DNA from: Bugulina stolonifera
Lineage: Eukaryota > Bryozoa > Gymnolaemata > Cheilostomatida > Bugulidae
DNA length: 64,000 nucleotides
Direction of reading: 5' to 3'
Assembly (NCBI GenBank): GCA_935421135.1
Contig: OW285195.1
Coordinates: forward strand, 12,864,391-12,928,390
The notes below the pieces were generated by a model, which saw only the letters and a list, made by a program, of their open reading frames with translations, made no database searches and was not told where the DNA came from. A program made the position numbers and the translations under genes. This document shows, piece by piece, positions 26,201 through 35,200 of this stretch (position 1 is its first letter; every line of letters begins with the position of its first letter).

Positions 26201-29200
26201 ACAGAAACCTCGGGCTATATAATGTTTTGCTGGTGATGTAATGCAGACAAAACATCTACAGATCGAAGCCATATACATGTTCACATGCAGCTTTAGATTT
26301 CATTGTACAATAGTCATATTTTCATGACAATAAGACTTCACTGCAAAATTCACAAAAATAATGAGTTATTACACAAATGCATGTATTTACATTATAAAAT
26401 ATTGTACATGTAAATATAAGAGCAGTAAAACATCACACTACTCTGTGTGCAGCTATTAATTAACTAAGTGAAAAATATTGGAGTTGTCAGTTCTTTAGTG
26501 ATATCCAAGCTGTGTTGGGGTTAGTAGATTAGTTAGTTGACCTGTTGCTAAGTAATACTACTCTAAACAACTAAAGCTTAAAATAACACCATCTTACATC
26601 TGGGCAGAATTGACCAGTAAATAGCCTGACCAAAGTCTGGGTATTGCCTTGCAGGTAAATCTGGGAATAGCAATTAACAGAGACATTAAACAGTAGGATA
26701 TTCATGTACATGTAAGTATCCGTAGCAACACAGTAAGCAAATAGTGTGAAAGCCAGGGTAGGGAAGCGTAAAAAGTTGTCTTCTCTCTTCTTATGAGAAA
26801 GGACAACTCCTACACTATGGCATTACTTAATTATAGAGAGAAGACAACTTCACACTAAATGCTCAGAATACAGCAGCATGCAATGTCCAGTCTGAAAGAT
26901 ACCCTCCCTCTATGTTGATATATAACAGTTCAGTGTTAAAGTGCTTAGAGCACTAAAGAATATATGAATTTTCGCCAACAGGTATTCACTCAATGGGGGG
27001 GGGGGGGGGTTGCTTTAAACTCAAAACAACAATAATAGAAGACAGATAAAGGATACCCAGGACATATTTTGCAAAAAAAACATATTTCCAACTCAAAGGA
27101 ACTTAGGCTATTTACCAAGTAGTTCATGTATATGCTACCAGTATCCTTTCGTCTTAGCCTTAGTACCCTCTTCTAAATCAATTGAGGTAAATTTGACTTT
27201 ACACTAAAGTATTACTCTCATATAAAACCGCACTAGATTTGTATTTCACACAGTTTACCTCCTAATATTCATATTATAAACTGAAGTGAAGATAGCCACA
27301 ATACCTTACTAAGCCTATCAATAGAGTCGGGCTGGGGCTCATCATACACATCCACAGCCCCAGTACTACTCCCTTCTTCCTTGTCACTAAGATCCGCATA
27401 TTGTCTTTCATCCTAATATATTATACAGGTAGCAAGAAATCTAGAGCAGGACTGAGCAGGTAGGACAATGAGAGCTTAGAGAGCAATGCATTAGGCTTAG
27501 GAGAAGACAATTCCTTAGTGTGTTACAGTACTGTAGTTATAGCCCAGTTATAAAAGTCGCACACAAATATAAGAACATTGAGTTACAACAAATTGGTTAC
27601 CTGTGGCACTAAATAAACCTATAAACATGTAATCATCATAAATATACATATATAGCAGTGCAGGAGTATAGTAGTGAAGCTAATCTATGGCATGTTACTT
27701 TCCTACCTCCACCACTAAAGGTATAGATCACAGGCTAATTCTACCAACTATTTTAATGTAATTCCATGGTCCCTGAGGTCATACAAAAAGTTGATTAGAG
27801 TTTTAAAAGAACAGTACTAGTAACAATAGAAACATACCTCAGAGAGACGGCCATCTTTATGGGAATACTCAGTGGAATCCTCCTACAAATACCAAGATAT
27901 AAGATACATAAGGTACAACTCCTATTTTAAAATATCACACAGAGTAGACTCAAGTTCAACATTGACCTGATGAGTGTTTCAGTGATGAACATTGTCTAGG
28001 ATCTAGAAATATAAAGAAACTAGTATCATGCTGCATGGAACCAAAGCTACTTGTATTGTACAACAGCCAATCAGCTTGCAGCTAAAACACAATACAATAC
28101 AAGACAACTCCAATAATATGATATTGTTATACAATGTATTTCTACAATAATAGCCATGCAACTGCATACTCTGCAAAACAACACCACCTATTGACAGAGA
28201 GTTCTGTTTGTGGCAGGGGCTGGGCTCAGCCGATTGATAAATCAGTAATACTATTTATAAACATTTGGAGGAGGGTAACTCCAAATTAACTACATTCGAC
28301 ACAAAGCACCCAACTGGATACATTCACATGGACACTCCACAAAGACTAAATCTACAAAATGTCGACAAAAATACCCGCTCAGTGAGGTTTAAAAAACATT
28401 ACCTTCAGGATGCTGTTATGTAATAGACTTAAATCTTGTTAACAATGGAGTAGATATTTTTGTCAAGTAGCTAGGAGAGTAAGATAGTATACCATTTGTC
28501 CAATGACAGTGCAACACGTATTCCAACCTTTGCTCATGACAAGCACCTGTCACCCTATGTTAAATTATGCTGACACCTTGACAAGGTGCCCACATACATG
28601 TATGTAATGTATGATCTACGGTTTTTCAAGTTAAACAAAGATATTTAGTAGTCAATTAACACAATGAGAATATTTTATTACAAATATATATTTCTTTACT
28701 TCTTGGACGGTGCGTTAAACATTGCAACAATAAAGGGAAAACTAACGGCTAACAATATAAAATATTGGTGAGGGCTTTATGGAAATTCAGAAGGAATATT
28801 GTTATATGAATGAATGCTCGACGGTGAGGTCGTAACGTCCGATTTCACAGAGCAGACGCACGGTTCACTAACTGCGGAGTGAACACACTTATCATATATA
28901 CCGTCATACAGCACTAAATATATGTCATCTCGTGACCTATATCTACGTTTAGATGAGTCTAAAGTTTGATAAAATGAAGCTAGAGTACGTGTTGCAACTG
29001 GGGAAAGATCTTGGCCATCCTGTAAATTGAATATTGTATAACATCATGGCTACTGTATTGGGATACATTGACATCACCAGATAAAAACAATTATGCATTT
29101 AATCTAATTTTTGTTACTTTGCGAACCAATTTGCATTACATAACATTACAAATAAATGAAATAAGTATAGCGTATATATTACAGAGTCAACAGCCACCTG

Positions 29201-32200
29201 CGTTCAAGTGTCACATATCAACCAGCATCTGCAATAACTGTCACATACCTCTAAGCTAGCAGATGGTCCACGAAACAGATCTGTAGTGTCTACGTAAGTG
29301 TACTCTTCTTCAGGATCATGCTTATCCGTGGCGCTGTGAACCCCTCCATTACCAACGTGTTTGAGGAGGGCAGACAACCAGTCTCCTTGATCTATCTTAT
29401 CCTCAGGCTATATAAATACAATTGTGTACAATGAGTAGACAACTCCAGTATTAATACAACAAGGTTTTGTAATATAGGCTTATCAGGGAGAAGAGCTACA
29501 GCAGTTGACGTTGCTAGCGAACGTCGAACATGGTGAAAGTAGTAGTAGCAGATCACTTGACCATTGGATACATTACAACTTCAAAGGTTCAGCCAATTAA
29601 ATGTCAAATCGAAGCCGTTCTCATATACATGTCAAAAGTCTAAAAAGTTCTCATAAATCATCGTAACTATGTGCGTAATAGTGAGCTGACCTCTACTATA
29701 ACAAATATCGAACTGACCTCCATAACGAATGCAGTCTCTCCCTGCCGTGTAACAGCCAGAGACAACGAGTTATTCCCCTCAGCACTCAACTCATAGTCTG
29801 TGAGCAGCAGAGAGAAGTCCAAATCTGATGACGTTGAGTCGTCCTTGAAACACTCGAATATTCCATTCCGAATGGCACAGTGCTTATACTGCCAGGTACC
29901 GTCACTTAGCAGAGAAGGGGAAGACAACTTGACCACACCTACCACATTCAAATAACAATGCACCTGCTATAGCATGCCATTTCAATCACCTGCTACAACA
30001 TGTCATCTAATTTACCCGCTATAGTATGTCATTTCAAGCACCTGTTATCAACATGCCATCTAACCCACCTGCTATAGTGATGTCAGGAGATGACAAAGAG
30101 TTTCTGTCCACCAAAGATCCTTCCGAAATCTCGAGCTGATGTGCCACAGCTCTCCCTTTCTTTTTGCCAAAAGTTTCAGAGAAGAATTTTCCCAATTTTC
30201 CTTTTTTCTCTCTTTTACCATCCGATGACATGGTGTTAGTGACTTTACGATTCTTTATTGTCATTGTCGGTGAACCGTTCACTAAAAATAATCAATAGTA
30301 AGACTTAGAAAGGAGTGTAAATATAGGTATATGTATACTGTTCATTAATAAACATACACTAAAAAATTAATATTGAATACATACTGACAGTGTTACTCAA
30401 CTTGTATGCACAGCTATGCATTAAAGGAGTGATAACACATGTTAAAGGCATACAAACAGAAATTTAAGCAGATACTAAAATTATACTGAAGATAGTTATG
30501 TTGTTACAGGTATATAATTATATAATATAAACATGCAAATGTTTAGTTGACAAGTCAGCTATAAAACATTTCATATAAATATACTGTCACTCTGTTAGGA
30601 TACCTGAAATAATTATATACATAATAAATGAATCAAAGGTGTAGAATTCCTAAGAAGACATTTACCATAAATTCATTACACACAAAGTTATAATATAGTG
30701 TATCCTATGGCACTGCCACTTGAAACCAAACCAACTAGCCCTAGTAAGTCCAAACCATAATATGAATACTGGGTTTCCATGGTTCGAACTCAGTGCAGTT
30801 TAAGCTCAGCTGGAGCCACGGGATGACTCAGCTTGCAGCCATTTAGCTATTATTAGTTCATGAGATGGCTTAGTTAGTACGCACTGCTAACTACAGCTAT
30901 AATTAGTGCGAGCTGTAAGCTAGTGAAATTTATTATATATCGGTATTATATATTATTATATAATGCATAATAGATGTAAATAAATGCAATATATTATACA
31001 TTTATAAATGTATTATATATTACATGCATATCTCGTTCAAGTTTGGTAGTAAAACAAGCCGCAATTATAGTAGAAGAACATTGCATAAACATTACATATA
31101 ACTTTTATAAAACAACAGATGGGTTTTGTGAAAATTTCCATGTAATGACAGACTAGAAAGTGTATAATACAGAGGTAGGTGTTGCTAGCCTATTGTAGTT
31201 ACTGCTACTTACTGCATAGTCCCACCCATGCTATAACAATTAATAGGAACTTAGTCTTTATGATGGAGCTCTGACAGCACTGAAGTTGTCCTCCCACCAA
31301 CATGTGCTCATGTTGCATAGGGGATTAATCAAGCATAATATTATAATACTTTCATTCACTGCTAAAGCTACATGTACATGTCGATTAATGATGAACAAAG
31401 GCCATTGATTGATTGATTTATTAAATGATCAATTGATTACTGTAAACATATGGTGCTTTGAGCAGATTGCCAAGAGAGAGCTGATGCTGTCACACATGCA
31501 CTACATTAGTCATCACTAAAATATCTACATAATATAATATACAGATCACAGTGTACATATAATTTGGAGTTGTCTACTCTCACGGTATCATACAGTGAGA
31601 GTAGACAACTCTGATATATAAGATTACAAACATGTAATATTATACTTACATAGGGAATTTTCCATGTACGTCTCCATACTACTAATACTGCCAGTCTGAA
31701 ATATAAAATATTAACTTATCAATTTACAATATAGCCAAGTGTTTCTAATAAAACATTGTAAAAATTAGAGTTAGAAACTGGGGAAACTGTGTACTTCAAC
31801 TTGTAATAAAATGAGTCAAAATGTGGGTATGACAATATTAATGAAGTGCCATTGTTAGCACTGTCCAAAACCAATACCAATGATATATACATGTACATCT
31901 ACTAAAAAGATGTGAGTAAATCAAGAAAAATTTGCTGTGGTTTACACTACAATTACAGTACAAGGGTCTGTATTTCCCTACATTAGAATGTACAGTACAT
32001 GTGCTATCTATGGGTACACAAGCACAGCATTGTCACTCATCTATACATATATTAGATGAATTTATATAAGTGCTAGCTAGACTGGATGACCTCTCTGTCC
32101 ACTATATGGTCAGCAATACCTTCCCACTTACCCTGTCATTGGACTTATCATCTGTAGTGTCCCCGGATGTGGCGTAACACAGTGGTTCTATCTTGTTGAT

Positions 32201-35200
32201 CCAGGCTTGTGTCTCACTGGCCGAGTCGGTAGACAGGAAGTGGGTTTCACATCCAGGATGGGAAAGTCGGAGCACATTAGTACGTCCTTTCTCTTTATCT
32301 TGTAGCAAGACATCATAACCTATGAGAAGGAGTACGCAGCTGTGAAATGACTGAAGCAGAAACGTGACGTACATGTATATACAATGTACGTATGTATAGG
32401 CCTATATAGTGACAGATATAATTTTTTAACAGGAGACGAATCCTGCGGACTTATATACATGTACATGTGGCTTTGGACTGGCTAAGCACTATGAGAAATT
32501 GAAACTGAATATTTGCAGCATTCCTAATGGCCTAGGTCAGTACTCATGGTCAGTGCTCATAGTCAGTGCTCATGGTCAGTACTCATGGTCAGTGCTCATG
32601 CTCAGTGCTCATGGTCAGTACTCATGGTCAGTGATCATGGTTGTCAGAAACAACTACTGACCTCCTCAATGCAATATTTGTACACTCTAGCTTAACGACA
32701 AGCAATGGCAGCAAGGATACCCTACATGTGTGTTGGATCTTTAGGAGGGAGTGTATACTCACCTAGTAGAGCGAGACCATACAGAGGTTTGGAGTCTCTG
32801 TCTTTGTAACAATAAAATATGCCGTCACACAGAGCACAGTATCTCTTAGTCCACGAGCCTTTGGTTCGATGGTACAGTTCCCCCTCGTGTACGATGCTAT
32901 GTAGTTGCTTGTAATATCTCTCCAGAATAGATGCGGGCTTCTTCTTTCTCTTGGTCTTCAGTCTAAACATTACAGATGCATGTGTTACACAAATGAATAA
33001 CGACAGGGCGGTGTAGACTGTGGACTATGTGCCTATGTAGTCCTACATATTGTATATAATGTGAATGAATACATTATTGCTAGATCTGAGCCTACTGACA
33101 GATAGTCAGCGTGTCATGAACCATTAATACCAATTTTGGTTGCTTTAAAACAAATTTCTTCGTTATCTACTGCCACATAAGGTAGGAATAAATAATACTT
33201 CAAAAAATAAGATAACTCCAAAAGTCAAAACACTGGTACTTCAATCATATTATAATAATGGGTATTTTATATAAACAAGAGTAGGGGACACAAACAAAAC
33301 TAAGATTTCACCGTAAATACAGGTGGGGATAATCGCTAAATCGCTGTTTTCACCGTTGAGGCTGTGTGATAAATTATTGGCAACCAGGCTTGCCAAGCTT
33401 GACTGATGAAAATCAGGGAGATGCAGCATTTGGGGGGGGGGGGGTATCCATTTTGGGTGGGGTACCAAAATTTGAGTTTAAACTCAGGGAGTCTCCTGCG
33501 GAATCAGGAAGACTTGGTAAGCCTGTTGACAACTAATAAAATACTACTAACAGAAATATTAAAAAGCATAAAAATAAGATGCATTAAAATTAAGAAACTA
33601 GAAACTGTCTCAATATATAGGTCACAGAAACAGTTAACATTTCTACTACAAACCTAGCTCGTAACGACCTGAAACACACAGACAGACTTTAGTAGAGTAG
33701 ATACATAGGAGTAGATAGGAGGAAGCTGTCATCCAATGAAGTGCTTTAGTTACTCCAGGGTCCGTACATTACTCACATTTATCTGACATAAAAACATTTC
33801 AAGTGGACCCCCTCAACACTCGTATAAAGTATAATATCTGTCTATCAGTGAGTTCACTCAGTGGTATGCTAACGACGATTGACCCAAATGTAGGTGAAAA
33901 TTAAAATTTTACATCAAAGGAGTTCAGCTGAAGGCGAATAATGCCGACAGTGAAACTATGGATATTATTGGAAAAGTATCACAGTCACCATGATTACATA
34001 TCAAGTATATCGAGATGGCAAACTAATCAAGACATGATAGTTTTACGTAGTAACCAGCTTTACTTAGTAACAAGTAGGCCAAGCAATATAGTAAGCAGTA
34101 CCTTGGCAATGGTATGTCTGTCTTGACCTGTCCGTCAAGGTCAACATTATTATATGGCTGCTCAAAATCTGGTTCATCGTATGATTCGTACGAAGTGCTG
34201 CTGTCTGCGTCTACAATAGAGATCAATGTAACAGTTCTGTAGATGTCAGTGTGGCGACTAAAGAAGCCAGATAAGTAACTGAAGACCTATACAAGTATAA
34301 ACACTACTAGTAGTGTAAAACTGATCATTACTCCTATTAAAGCAAGAAATAGCAAAAATAGTAGCGCATGCACATCTACCACCACCACTAGTACAGCTAG
34401 TATAACTAGTACAACTATTCCAGCTAGTACTTGTACCATTACCACTAATACCTGAGTCAATATCAAATGTAGCGGAGTTCCCACTCGCAGGTAGATAGTT
34501 ATGTGCATCTGTGAAGTTACTGTCCATCGGTACGGGCTCTTCATAGAGCCCCTCATCATACTGGTCTGAGTCTATTCCTAGTCCGCTAAAACATCACAGT
34601 CTAACGTATGCACATTGTATACATACAGGGTATTTAGTGACTCGTTAATGAGTCACAATTCGGAGTTGTTTAATCCTGTGTGAGGTGCAAGAAGGCGTTT
34701 AATGAACTGGTTCGCACAATATTAATTCTCTTTGGGTGTCATTTTTGTGCTGTAGAATGCTAGTGGTATGATGGCTAATGGCAAGAGTAAGAAAAGACAA
34801 CTACGATTACAGCGAATGATGACATGCATTACTAACACTGCAGGATAGTATTCCCATTACAGTATTACACAGATAACATAAAAGTTTAGATATAATTCCA
34901 AATACTAATTTTAATAATGAGAGAGCCTAATTCTTCCATGTAGGCCTTTATTATATAATGGCACAGTGAAGGCCTCCATTACATGTATATGGTACAGCAA
35001 AGGAATGCATGCAGAGTTGGATGGGGTCCCAACTTTATCAGTGATCCTAAACAACCTTGTTTACTAAATAACAGTTTTGGATTCTAATTTTTTATCAAAA
35101 TGAAGTAATTTTATATATATTTTAATTATTTAAAAACACATCGGACCTATATTTAGAAGGAAGTTTTGAGTCCAAAACCGTGAACATAACAATTTCTGCT

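Noticed and set aside
29939..29963. Acceptor AG|GTGCAT at 29964 for the PH2 exon
   Set aside because: It would put the PH2 frame out of phase with the upstream exon. The acceptor at 29939 restores phase and gives a normal PH start.
30034..30068. Read-through of the open frame past 30069 (GGLDGMLITGA)
   Set aside because: This is the intronic tandem repeat. The donor at 30069 gives the phase needed for the PH2 exon.
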